Shown: in pieces, positions 45,124 through 53,588 of the stretch | How the letters are laid out: each line of letters opens with the position of its first letter | How positions within the stretch are numbered: the first letter of the stretch is position 1 | Assembly: GCA_020634165.1 (NCBI GenBank) | Contig: JACKCF010000001.1 | Location: 744,001-808,000 of the forward strand | DNA: 64,000 bases | Origin: Anaerolineaceae bacterium | GTDB lineage: Bacteria; Chloroflexota; Anaerolineae; Aggregatilineales; Phototrophicaceae | Direction of reading: 5' to 3' | Notes under the pieces: generated by a model | The model's input: the letters and a program-made list of their open reading frames with translations, nothing else | What the model was told of the DNA's origin: nothing | Database searches by the model: none | Position numbers and translations under genes: made by a program

Positions 45124-45849
45124 CTATCCTTGTTTAACTTCACCTACAAAGCGATAGCCTTGACCAGGTATAGTTTCAATATAACGTGGGTGGTTCGCAT
45201 CATCTCCAAGTAGTCGCCTTAACTCAGCAACACGAGTGTCAACTGCTCGTGTACCGACAACATAATCCCATCCCCAAACGACATCAAGCAGTCGATCTCG
45301 GCCGATAAGCTCATCCGGATGCGTCATCATGTACTCTAGTAAATTGATGGCTTTTGCTGTCAGGCTGACTTCTTTTCCATCAACGTATACACGATGAGAG
45401 ATGCGATCAAAACTCAATTGACCGCTATTAAGTCTGGTTGCTGTTGCAAGCGAAGGCTGATTTTGCTGTACTCTGCGCAGGACGTTCTTGATGCGAGCAA
45501 TTAGCTCGTGTGTGTTGAAGGGTTTATTCAGGTAATCATCTGCTCCTTCTTCAAGAGCCATTGCCCGTTCGTCGGCATCCCCCACATTTGTCAGGAGAAT
45601 CACAGGCGTCCAGTTCTGCGCTTCTCGGATTTCTCGGAGCACTTCGCGTCCATTCATATGCGGCATCATGACGTCTAGCACAATGACGTCAGGTACAACA
45701 GTAGGTATTTGATCCAGTGCTGCCTGCCCATTTGAGACCGTAGTGACCACAAAACCGTTGCGTTCTAGTAGAGGCCCCAGATTGTCGCGGATGATTTCTT
45801 CATCATCTGCCAGCAAAACATGAATTCTATCGCTCATTTCATCATACAT
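45124..45849 (-). CDS. OmpR-family response regulator
   Basis: A 241-residue regulator. The receiver domain has the acidic pair ADDEE (about 14-18), phosphoacceptor Asp59 (VIVLDVMMP) and Lys109 region (DDYLNKPF). The C-terminal winged helix (about 145-238) ends GYRFVGEVKQ. It pairs with the kinase 8 bases downstream. Possible binding sites nearby include the GTTAC repeats at 43168 and the GGTTCGGTTRCA motif upstream of its own gene. Confidence 0.93.
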   Translation of the reverse strand: MYDEMSDRIHVLLADDEEIIRDNLGPLLERNGFVVTTVSNGQAALDQIPTVVPDVIVLDVMMPHMNGREVLREIREAQNWTPVILLTNVGDADERAMALEEGADDYLNKPFNTHELIARIKNVLRRVQQNQPSLATATRLNSGQLSFDRISHRVYVDGKEVSLTAKAINLLEYMMTHPDELIGRDRLLDVVWGWDYVVGTRAVDTRVAELRRLLGDDANHPRYIETIPGQGYRFVGEVKQG

Positions 45850-46409
45850 TTCTAGCTTCTATCCTGTATATATTTTATCAATCGGCAGCTATTGAGGGCA
45901 AACAATGACATGGAGTTCAAATTGCCAAGCCATGTAATGTTGACGATCTAGATCCAAGAACCATCGTTAGAAAAACTCTTTTCAGCGGATGAGAATGTGT
46001 TGGTTCTTTAGACTACGTCACCAGACACACTCTTATTATATGGAGTGAGCGTGTCAGCGTTTGCATAGTCACGTACAGGTTCGGTTGCATAATGTAACAA
46101 CCTCGTCACATGCTGAGGATTTGGTTTTCAGTCTTGGTGATGTGTTATGAGAAATCGATGGCCGCCGGTTTGGGTATGCCAATATAGAAGTCTTCTGATT
46201 GTGCTAAAGGTGATGCTAGATCAAGATTCTCGATTTGTTAACCGATCGTGACAATTGAACCACACCTCTTTGCGCCATCAAATGAAGCTCGGCGGAATTG
46301 GCTTTCAAGTTTGCCCCGCTTCGCTCACCAGCCGATTTCTGTTGCCCTAAAGTCTGCAATTGTGTCTGATGTTCTATTTGTGATTACGATTGGCAAACAA
46401 ATTGGGTGC
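45850..46409. other. Long intergenic region upstream of response regulator
   Basis: About 560 bases. It contains the GGTTCGGTTGCA motif at 46078-46089 followed by ATAATGTAAC, giving GTTGC/GTAAC half-sites around a five-base spacer. No gene with a ribosome site is seen; short frames overlap the 3' end of the Rep-like gene in antisense. Confidence 0.45.
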
Positions 46410-47294
46410 TCATGATTCGATAAACTCTGCGTACTTACCTTCAGCATACCGCTTGCCATCTTCGAGGGATGCCAGTGATGGTTTTGACTTTGAGCATAGC
46501 TTCCCAGAAACATTCCAGGTATCCCGAAGCGAAGTCAAGATAAATCCGGGCGGATTGAATGCTTCGGCCTCACGTGCACGATTTAGCGCTTGCTGAATAT
46601 CCCGATTCTCATAGCGGCTGACCAGACAATGTGACGTGATCAAATCAAAGCCAATATCGACCAGATCAAGCAGCAGCAGATTTGTTTCGGCCAGCTCTGT
46701 GCTATCGAATTCATCGTCAACAGATGCTGTTGTTTGTGTGTTCGTATTGTCTGAATGTATTGCCTGTAGGTTAATGTCTGTTAGGGGTTTGGCGGTTTCA
46801 ACCAATTCGGTTGGGCGGGAATCGTCCTCTGGAATCGGCTGTTCTGGCCTTGCAGATTGGTCGGTCAGCGACAAACCGGATAGCGCTTCAAGCTGCTCCA
46901 GATTGATGCCAAGATACTCACCCACCTGCCGCAAAAAGGCCACTGGATCAAGTCTGTAGTGCATGGTCGGCACGCCATTCGCCTTGCGAATCTCGCGCAC
47001 GATACCAACAGTTTCCAGCAGATTCAGGCTGTGAACACGCTTGATCTGGCTCTGAGAGAGATTGCACTCGGCGTTCCAGTCGCGCCATGACTTGTAGATC
47101 CAACCTTCTCGCTTGCTCTTTGGTGTCCAGTAGAGCAGGCGAAGCAGCATCAGAGCGGTGTTGGCATCACCTGTGAGCTTGGACAGGAACGCATCCAGCG
47201 AACGGATGTCGGGGCGATTGAGGGTGCAGACAAGCTGACGAAGGATGCCCAGCCAGTCGGTAATTTGGGAAACATTCATTGCTGTTGTGGTCAT
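46410..47294 (-). CDS. Winged-helix Rep-like protein of the element
   Basis: A 294-residue protein without a firm family. Residues about 45-125 look like a winged-helix initiator domain (NTALMLLRLLYWTPKSKREG... NLSQSQIKRVHSLNLLETVGIVREIRKANGVPTMHYRLDP). A low-complexity linker and a C-terminal helical domain (NRDIQQALNRAREAEAFNPPGF) follow. The arrangement resembles replication initiator or helicase-loader proteins of plasmids and phages, which fits its position beside parB and parA. The ATG at 47294 has AGGAGAG eight bases upstream; the longer frame to 47462 covers a structured leader. Confidence 0.6.
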   Translation of the reverse strand: MTTTAMNVSQITDWLGILRQLVCTLNRPDIRSLDAFLSKLTGDANTALMLLRLLYWTPKSKREGWIYKSWRDWNAECNLSQSQIKRVHSLNLLETVGIVREIRKANGVPTMHYRLDPVAFLRQVGEYLGINLEQLEALSGLSLTDQSARPEQPIPEDDSRPTELVETAKPLTDINLQAIHSDNTNTQTTASVDDEFDSTELAETNLLLLDLVDIGFDLITSHCLVSRYENRDIQQALNRAREAEAFNPPGFILTSLRDTWNVSGKLCSKSKPSLASLEDGKRYAEGKYAEFIES

Positions 47295-47388
47295 GATTCT
47301 TCTCTCCTTTTGAGAGTAATCTGGCAAATTGAAACTGGCGTCCTGTGAAAAACAGGTCGATTCGGTGTTGTGATGCTGTTGCCAGTGA

Positions 47389-47487
47389 GAGAAGGACGTG
47401 ATAGAGTCAAATTGATCAGGTATGGCTCTAGAATTGGTTTTTGTCCTTCTCCCACAACCCACTACCAGCCAGGTGCGTGGGTTTTTG
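47389..47487. promoter_or_regulatory. Structured leader upstream of rep-like gene
   Basis: GAGAAGGAC (47389-47397) pairs with GTCCTTCTC (47443-47451), with a nested TAGAG/CTCTA pair inside. A separate AACCCAC/GTGGGTT hairpin with a T run follows at 47456-47487 on the plus strand. Such folded leaders are common in plasmid copy-number control, but no antisense RNA promoter was identified. Confidence 0.4.
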
Positions 47488-47574
47488 CTTTTTATGGGAT
47501 GTCTGCTTTGGGCGGACTTCGACCCATTGTTAGGTTCCTCGCTTGAGATAAGTTCACACGTGTTAACATATCGT

Positions 47575-48765
47575 CTACTTCTGACCTTTGTAATTTCGTG
47601 CAGCAGCGAATGCTGTCTCTCCCAATCTCATCAAAAAAGCATGTGTCAGATGTTCGTCGCGGTGAATTGCCAGAAATGCTTTCCATAGTGACTCCGATTC
47701 AAAGTCATCGACATGTTTGCTATAGCCCATGACAAAATCGTTGATATGTTTCGGAAATTTGGTTGTGCCAGTTTCATTTGTAGTCTGTTCGTCCTGATGA
47801 AGGATTTTCTCGACCTGCTTCCCACTCAAACCAAATTGGATAATCTGCTGGACCATTTCAATCTGGTCTTCTGGTGCTAACCCTGTAATTGATCGGAGCA
47901 CACCTTCATCCAGGTTGTGACGATCCGCAAGTTCCATAGCTTCGTCACACAGCAGCAGCAGCTTTTTGATGTAACTGAAGTAGGCCTTATCTACACCACC
48001 CATCGCGGCGTAGATCTCCTGCGCTGTGCCACGCGGAATGCGAAGTTCCAGCGCCTGCCGATAGAAATCGTTGGTCACTGCATAGGCAGGAATCTCATAG
48101 CCATTGACGGTCAGCAGAAGTAGGGCAGCCTGCCGAGCCATTGCAATCGCAGACAAGCCTCTGCGGGCGGTGTTCTCCTTCGCCTGTCTGAACACCGACG
48201 ATCGATCAGCAGGCACAACAATGCAGTCAATCATGCCATCGCTCTCGAAGCCTTGAAGAAAATCCTTCAGCAGCCAGCCTGCCCAGTAACGACGCTCCCC
48301 CGTCTCAATGCGATACAGGCGCGTCACGCCATGCGTCATATCCACGACCGTGATCGGATTGACCTGCCCATCCTGGTGAATCGTGACGGCGAGTGTAATC
48401 AGCTCTTTCAGCAGTGTTTCCTCTGGCGTGAGCTTGATATCCTCTTCGTCTCGGTCGGGATCGGGCAGCAGCTCCAGAAGATTCTTGAAAGGGTGTCCGC
48501 GCTGACGAGCAGCGACTTGAGCAATCTGAACGAGTTCCCGTAAGGCCTGGGATGGTGTCAGACGACCATCATGGAATTCGTGATGAATCCGATCTGGCAG
48601 GATGCGGCGCGGCTGAATCGGATCAGGTCGCACCATATCGAGCAGTAGTCGCTCGACCTTGATGGAATCATCGTTGAAGTGTTGTGGAATCTCGCTGAGC
48701 AGTTCGCCGTTGAACGAGCCGAGCAGTTCGCTGAGTTTGTCAGGATCATCTCTCTTAGCCATCAT
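47575..48765 (-). CDS. parB: ParB-like partition protein
   Basis: A 396-residue ParB/Srx-fold protein. The N-terminal nuclease-like domain is interrupted by an acidic insert, with GQVNPITVVDM and the signature RIETGERRYWAGWLL (about 150-165). Then comes a helix-turn-helix region (about 225-275) and a helical C-terminus. It would bind centromere-like sites and work with ParA to segregate the element or keep it stable. Its ATG overlaps the parA stop by four bases, so the pair is translationally coupled. Confidence 0.85.
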   Translation of the reverse strand: MMAKRDDPDKLSELLGSFNGELLSEIPQHFNDDSIKVERLLLDMVRPDPIQPRRILPDRIHHEFHDGRLTPSQALRELVQIAQVAARQRGHPFKNLLELLPDPDRDEEDIKLTPEETLLKELITLAVTIHQDGQVNPITVVDMTHGVTRLYRIETGERRYWAGWLLKDFLQGFESDGMIDCIVVPADRSSVFRQAKENTARRGLSAIAMARQAALLLLTVNGYEIPAYAVTNDFYRQALELRIPRGTAQEIYAAMGGVDKAYFSYIKKLLLLCDEAMELADRHNLDEGVLRSITGLAPEDQIEMVQQIIQFGLSGKQVEKILHQDEQTTNETGTTKFPKHINDFVMGYSKHVDDFESESLWKAFLAIHRDEHLTHAFLMRLGETAFAAARNYKGQK

Positions 48766-49589
48766 GCACCGCCTGATGTACCCATGTATTTCACGATGCG
48801 TCCAGCGACCTGACCGTAGGCTTTGCTAGCTGGTGCTTTAGGATTTTGCACGAATATGCTGCGATGGTAGCGATGGGCGTAGGACACCGCTTCATTCATG
48901 GGGATGACACCGCACAACAACTTGCCAAGTATGGGATGGGCACTCAACTCGTCTAGCAGTTTGTGATGACCACGTACACGTCGATCCATTTTGGTGACGA
49001 GCACGCCTGATACGCGCAGATTTGGAATACGCCAGCCATCACGGATGTAGTTGATCTTGCTGATCACGTTCATCAGACCGACTGTTTCCAGATAGCGGGG
49101 TTCGATGGGAACGATGGCGTCTGTCGCGGCGACCAGTGCCATTTCGGTCAGCAATGAAAATGAAGGGTGGGTATCGATGACAACGGCAGCGTAGTGAGGA
49201 GCATGCTTGGCAAGTGGATCAGCCAGGCGATAGGGTGAACCTGCTGTGCCCTGTAACTCGCGTTCAGCTTGTTCCAGCATAGGTGAGGCTGGCAGCACAT
49301 GCAGATTCTCATCCCACTTGCTAGGCACAATCACTTGCCCCATGATCTCAGCCGCATCCTGGCGATTCGCCATCAGCACGCTGTATAGGCTGTTATCTTC
49401 ATCGAAGTCATTCCGACCCGTTGTGACAAGTGTGGCGTGCGACTGGCTGTCGGTATCGACCAGAAGTACGCGCGGGTTGGCTGCGCCTGCTTGCCGCAAT
49501 AGGGCAACAATGCCCAGCGCGATATTCGTCGCGGATGTCGACTTGCCGACACCTCCTTTGTGGTTCGTGAGTACAAAAGTGCGTTTCAT
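48762..49589 (-). CDS. parA: ParA-type partition ATPase
   Basis: A 275-residue ParA/MinD ATPase. The deviant Walker A is KGGVGKST with Lys11 and Lys16, switch I is DTDSQSHAT, and switch II/Walker B is AAVVIDTHPSF. There is no N-terminal helix-turn-helix, so it is a short type Ib-like protein. The ATG at 49589 has GGAGGG eight bases upstream; the longer frame to 49628 is not supported. It is the first gene of the partition operon. Confidence 0.92.
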   Translation of the reverse strand: MKRTFVLTNHKGGVGKSTSATNIALGIVALLRQAGAANPRVLLVDTDSQSHATLVTTGRNDFDEDNSLYSVLMANRQDAAEIMGQVIVPSKWDENLHVLPASPMLEQAERELQGTAGSPYRLADPLAKHAPHYAAVVIDTHPSFSLLTEMALVAATDAIVPIEPRYLETVGLMNVISKINYIRDGWRIPNLRVSGVLVTKMDRRVRGHHKLLDELSAHPILGKLLCGVIPMNEAVSYAHRYHRSIFVQNPKAPASKAYGQVAGRIVKYMGTSGGA

Positions 49590-49969
49590 TGCAAAATCCC
49601 TCCACATAGATTTGTGAGTGCAACTCAAAACTGGCTGAAAACACTGCGAAACACACGAACAAGAGGCCTTGTGCTATTGTGTTGAGGGAGATCGCTCACC
49701 CTCCGCAGCGGTGTTCCGCAGTGGGGCAGGAGAGATAGCACTCCTGTCCCATCTACATCACAAAATCAGCCTTCTATTGAGAGTTGTGTGAGTGCTCCGC
49801 GTTGAGGGAATGCCAATTGCTTTAGGAAATCAGCAGTAGGAGAGTTCGGTTGTTCGTATTGTGTCCAGTCAGAGCAGCAAAAAAACGACCCGCTTACAAG
49901 CGGGTCGTTTTGCTTTTCTCTCATGGAGCCAACGGATAGAGAAAGCGCGCCTCTTACGTGCAATCTTTC
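49590..49969. other. Presumed right end of the element, with hairpins
   Basis: About 380 bases between parA and the redoxin gene. It contains a pair of related 13-base units (CTCCGCAGCGGTG / TTCCGCAGTGGGG, about 49700-49726), a long stem GGGGCAGGAG/CTCCTGTCCC (49723-49750), and the bidirectional terminator at 49882-49911. The units could be partition or origin sites. No duplicate of the tRNA-Gln 3' end was recognised. Confidence 0.4.
49882..49911. terminator. Bidirectional Rho-independent terminator
   Basis: A perfect 14-base inverted repeat AAAACGACCCGCTT / AAGCGGGTCGTTTT with a minimal centre, T-rich on both strands. It ends the redoxin gene unit and insulates it from the partition region. 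Confidence 0.85.
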
Positions 49970-50554
49970 TTAGTAGACCAGATCGCAGGCCTCTGCGGGC
50001 ATCCAGTGGGCATCTTGCCCATCCCACTTAACATTGCAGCCAAGTGGATTTGTCAACGGCACGCTGATCGGCTGACCAGCCAGGTGTTCTTCGAGTGCTC
50101 GTTCCAAATCATTGACCGTCATTTTGCTGGTTTCTCTGGGGTTATCAACAGCACGTCCGGTATAGATCAATTTGCGATCTTGATCGAACACATAAAAATG
50201 TGGGGTCCTTAACGCTCCATAGGCCAATGCGACTTGCTGCGTTTCGTCGCGCAGATAAAGCCAGGGGAAATGGTGCTCTTCCATCCTGGCAACCATGTGT
50301 TCAAAATCATCGTCGGGTTTGGTGGCTTTGCTGTTAGCATTGATGCCGACGAATTTCACGCCCTTTGGGGCGAATTTGTTGACCGTTTGCCGCGTCACTT
50401 CATCGGAACCCAACACATAGGGGCAGTGGTTGCATGTGAAGAAAACAACCAACACGGCATCATCGTCAAAATCCGACAATTGGTAGGTATTTCCGTCGGT
50501 CGCGGGTAGCTTAAAATCGGGTGCTGATTCGCCAATCTGTAGTGTAAAAGACAT
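49970..50554 (-). CDS. Thioredoxin-fold redoxin (AhpC/TSA-like)
   Basis: A 194-residue protein of the thioredoxin-like redoxin group. The active site is CNHC at 41-44 (VVFFTCNHCPYVLGSDE), which is a TlpA/ResA-like redox pair rather than a peroxidatic TxxC site. The cis-Pro loop reads RTPHFYVFD. No signal peptide, so it is cytoplasmic. It is followed upstream by a VOC protein on the same strand. Confidence 0.85.
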   Translation of the reverse strand: MSFTLQIGESAPDFKLPATDGNTYQLSDFDDDAVLVVFFTCNHCPYVLGSDEVTRQTVNKFAPKGVKFVGINANSKATKPDDDFEHMVARMEEHHFPWLYLRDETQQVALAYGALRTPHFYVFDQDRKLIYTGRAVDNPRETSKMTVNDLERALEEHLAGQPISVPLTNPLGCNVKWDGQDAHWMPAEACDLVY

Positions 50555-50585
50555 GATCTATCCCCCTCTTTATTAAAGTTCTTGA

Positions 50586-50981
50586 CTAATGCGTTTGAAA
50601 AAATTCGATAATTTCACCATTTGGGCCTTTGAAAAAGGCAATGGTGACCTGTAATGTGCCCAAAGTGGCATCTTTCGGCTCGACTGTAACTTCATATCCT
50701 GCCTGCCGGACATGCTCCAGCGCATTCCGTGTATCGGTCGTCGCCAGGGCAAAATGTATAACAGGATCGTTGGCGGCTGGCGCATCAACCGCAGGTGTAT
50801 CGGATTGAGGCTCAAATAATTCGATGTGTGTGCCGTCGCCGATGTCCAATAGAACGATCTTACGCTCTGGCGACCCAAACTGCGCGACTAACGTCATACC
50901 CAGGACATCTTGGTAGAGCCGCATGGAAGCAGCCCAATCTCGGGTTTGTACAGCGATATGATGTGTGCCACTTACTATCAT
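50586..50981 (-). CDS. Glyoxalase/VOC superfamily protein
   Basis: A 131-residue two-module VOC protein. Probable metal ligands are His8 (THHIAVQTRD), Glu54 (HIELFEP), His76 (VIHFALATTD) and Glu126 (GEIIEFFQ), the layout of methylmalonyl-CoA epimerase and lactoylglutathione-lyase-like enzymes. The exact reaction cannot be read. AGGAAA lies nine bases before the ATG. Confidence 0.88.
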   Translation of the reverse strand: MIVSGTHHIAVQTRDWAASMRLYQDVLGMTLVAQFGSPERKIVLLDIGDGTHIELFEPQSDTPAVDAPAANDPVIHFALATTDTRNALEHVRQAGYEVTVEPKDATLGTLQVTIAFFKGPNGEIIEFFQTH

Positions 50982-51300
50982 AATGGGTTTCCTGTGGATT
51001 CAATTGGCATGCTTTGACTCCTACCTTGATGAACACGCTTTGCCGAACAAATCTGTCTTTAAGCGGAAAAGCCACTTCAGTTTAACGTCCTGACCCGCGA
51101 CGAATAAACCGTAAAAGCTTGACGAAAAATCCTCATAAACATAGGGGCACTTTATTATCATACACGCAACTGGGACGTGATTGGATAGAATGGACATAGT
51201 GATCTGCGTAGAATGGAACGCGATTTGCAGGGTGTTCAGCGAGCTTGTATGCAGTTGAGGCTTATAGCACCGTGGCAACGGTACACGAAGACACTCCAGC
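50982..51300. other. Intergenic gap
   Basis: About 320 bases between the VOC gene start and the end of the histidine kinase gene. No gene, RNA or clear hairpin is visible. Confidence 0.4.
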
Positions 51301-52755
51301 CTAGACCTGAACGCTGCTGCGCTCCAGCGCGCGCATTTGCTTGGTAGCTGGCAGCAGTGGGAACGTCAGGCGGAAGGTTGTACCTTTACCAATTTCGCTG
51401 CTTACACTGATCTCACCATGATGTGCTTTGACGATCCACCAGGCAATCGAAAGACCCAGACCAGCCCCATCGTTTTCATCGCGCTGTGTACGAGAGTAGT
51501 CCGCCTGGTAGAAGCGGTCAAAGATGTGTTGTTGATCCTGCTTGCTGATGCCGATGCCCGTGTCCGTGATAGTAAAAACAGCCAGATCATCTTCCGTATA
51601 TGTTGAAAGCGTAATCGTGCCGCCATCTTCCGTAAACTTGATTGCATTGCTTAACAGGTTGAGCATCACCTGCTTAAGGCGGTCATAATGCCCATCGATA
51701 CGGGCGGGTTCCAGGCGGCCCAGTTTAACGTGCAGGTTACGCTTCTTAACCAGGACATCCGCCTGTTGATAGACGTCCAGCGTGATGCTTTCCAGATCAG
51801 TAGGGTTAAGCTCCATGAGGATTTCGCCGTTGTCGGCGCGGGCCAGCATCAGCAGATCATTGACCATGCGCGACATGCGTTCGGCTTCTCGGTGAACGGC
51901 CTGCAAGGATTCCTCATCGTAGCCATAACGCGCCATGAGTTCGAGGTTGCCCATGATGGACGTTAGGGGCGTGCGTAGTTCATGCGAGACATCGCCCACA
52001 AAACGCTGCTGCACAGCGAAGAGACGCTCAAGGCGTTCCATCATGTGGTTGAATACATTGCTCAGGCGACCAAGTTCGTCCACGGGGCCTTCCCAGGTCA
52101 AACGGGTTGACAGGTCCTCGGCGGCGGCGATGCTAGCGGCGGCCTCCGTAATGCGGTTGACGGGCCTGAGGGCACGGTCTGCGATCCACAAGCTGGAAAT
52201 GATGGCAATAATGGCCGAGATGACGGCAGCAATAATCGTAATGACGATCAGAGCATCATTGGCATGTTGAACAGGCTGGATGGTTGATGCCACCTGAACG
52301 ATGCCGATTTGCTGTTTGTTGCTGTTGAACGGCTGCGAAATCACCCTCTCAGTGACATGGCTGATCTGACGAGTTGAGTAGAACAACTCCGTCACTTTAA
52401 GCGCATCTTCATCCAGAGGGATGGTATTGCTGATGTTGACTGAATTCAACAGCAAAACAGGCTCATCCAGCGGGCCATTGCTGTTGTGTGTTTGCCATAC
52501 CTGGATGGCGATACCAGCAGCGCCGAATAGTTCATTTCGCTCTAAAATAACGGTTGGCTCGACAGAGCCATCCCCGGATGGGGTAGACGCAATAACGATG
52601 CCATCAATGACATCGGATGCTGTTTCTTGCAGAACCTGATCGATTGTATTGAGTATCGTAACGCGGCTGATACCCACCACAACCAGGCTGAGAATGATGA
52701 TGACAGCAATAATAAGGCCGCTGTACCACAGCGCCAACCGCTTGCGAATCGTCAT
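51301..52755 (-). CDS. HAMP-domain sensor histidine kinase
   Basis: A 484-residue membrane kinase. Helix 1 (about 9-31), an extracellular domain (about 32-167), helix 2 (about 168-191), then HAMP (RALRPVNRITEAAASIA... to about 245), HisKA with His258 (GDVSHELRTPLTS) and HATPase with N box NLLSNAIKFTEDGG and G2 GAGLGLSI. Such CpxA/CusS-like kinases sense envelope signals. The response regulator gene lies five bases upstream on the same strand. Confidence 0.93.
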   Translation of the reverse strand: MTIRKRLALWYSGLIIAVIIILSLVVVGISRVTILNTIDQVLQETASDVIDGIVIASTPSGDGSVEPTVILERNELFGAAGIAIQVWQTHNSNGPLDEPVLLLNSVNISNTIPLDEDALKVTELFYSTRQISHVTERVISQPFNSNKQQIGIVQVASTIQPVQHANDALIVITIIAAVISAIIAIISSLWIADRALRPVNRITEAAASIAAAEDLSTRLTWEGPVDELGRLSNVFNHMMERLERLFAVQQRFVGDVSHELRTPLTSIMGNLELMARYGYDEESLQAVHREAERMSRMVNDLLMLARADNGEILMELNPTDLESITLDVYQQADVLVKKRNLHVKLGRLEPARIDGHYDRLKQVMLNLLSNAIKFTEDGGTITLSTYTEDDLAVFTITDTGIGISKQDQQHIFDRFYQADYSRTQRDENDGAGLGLSIAWWIVKAHHGEISVSSEIGKGTTFRLTFPLLPATKQMRALERSSVQV

Positions 52756-52760
52756 GGAGA

Positions 52761-53441
52761 TTATTCTTCTCGCAAAACATACCCCACACCACGCACGGTA
52801 TGGATGAGGCGGCTCTCGCCATCTTGTTCAGTTTTCTGGCGCAGGTAGCGGACGTAGACTTCGATGATGTTGCTTTCGCCGCCGAAATCATACCCCCAGA
52901 CGCGGTCAAAAATGACGTCGCGAGTCAGGACCTGGCGAGGATTGCGCATGAACAATTCGAGAAGTTCGTATTCTTTAGCCGTCAGATCAATGGCCCGTTC
53001 GCCACGATGGGCACGATGTGTTCCCGTATCGAGTGTGAGTTCAGCGAAGCGTAGAATTTCTGGTCGGGATGTGGGCGTCACACGGCGGAACTGGGCACGC
53101 ACACGCGCCATCAATTCATCGATGGAAAAGGGCTTAACGAGGTAGTCATCGGCACCCGCATCCAGGCCAATCACGCGATCCTTGACATCGTCTTTGGCGG
53201 TCAGCATCACAATCGGAACATCACTGGCGGCGCGCAGGCGCTTGCAAACTTCCAGACCATCGAGACCAGGCAGCATCCAGTCAAGGATGACGAGATCGGG
53301 TGGATTGTCGCGCGCAATCTGCAAACCGGTCTGACCGTCGCGGGCCACATTTACGCGGTAGCCTTCATAAATTAAACCGCGCTCGACAAATTGTGCGATG
53401 CGCGCTTCATCTTCGATAATTAGAATGCGCTCTCCGGACAT
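52761..53441 (-). CDS. OmpR-family response regulator
   Basis: A 226-residue regulator: receiver with acidic IIEDEAR (about 8-14), phosphoacceptor Asp54 (LVILDWMLPG) and Lys region DDYLVKPFS, followed by a winged-helix DNA-binding domain (about 128-224) ending IHTVRGVGYVLRE. It forms a pair with the HAMP kinase. AGGAGGG lies five bases before the ATG. Confidence 0.95.
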   Translation of the reverse strand: MSGERILIIEDEARIAQFVERGLIYEGYRVNVARDGQTGLQIARDNPPDLVILDWMLPGLDGLEVCKRLRAASDVPIVMLTAKDDVKDRVIGLDAGADDYLVKPFSIDELMARVRAQFRRVTPTSRPEILRFAELTLDTGTHRAHRGERAIDLTAKEYELLELFMRNPRQVLTRDVIFDRVWGYDFGGESNIIEVYVRYLRQKTEQDGESRLIHTVRGVGYVLREE

Positions 53442-53588
53442 ATATCCCTCCTAAACGAACGCCAAAATTCCACTAAAACTCGGTTGAGTATAACGTGCGT
53501 CAATGAGTGCCGAGTGAGTACCGACAGTAGATTTATTTAGATATTTGGCGATAAGTGCCAGAGGATACCAGCGGCTTAAAAGCGCGCG

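Noticed and set aside
14560..47563. ACACGTGT at 14560-14567 and 47556-47563 as parS-like sites
   Set aside because: An 8-base palindrome is expected about once in a window this size, and the flanking bases do not extend the symmetry.
49590..49969. Expected direct repeat of the tRNA-Gln 3' end as attR
   Set aside because: No matching segment was recognised by eye; serine integrases may leave only a few shared bases, so its absence does not decide the boundary.
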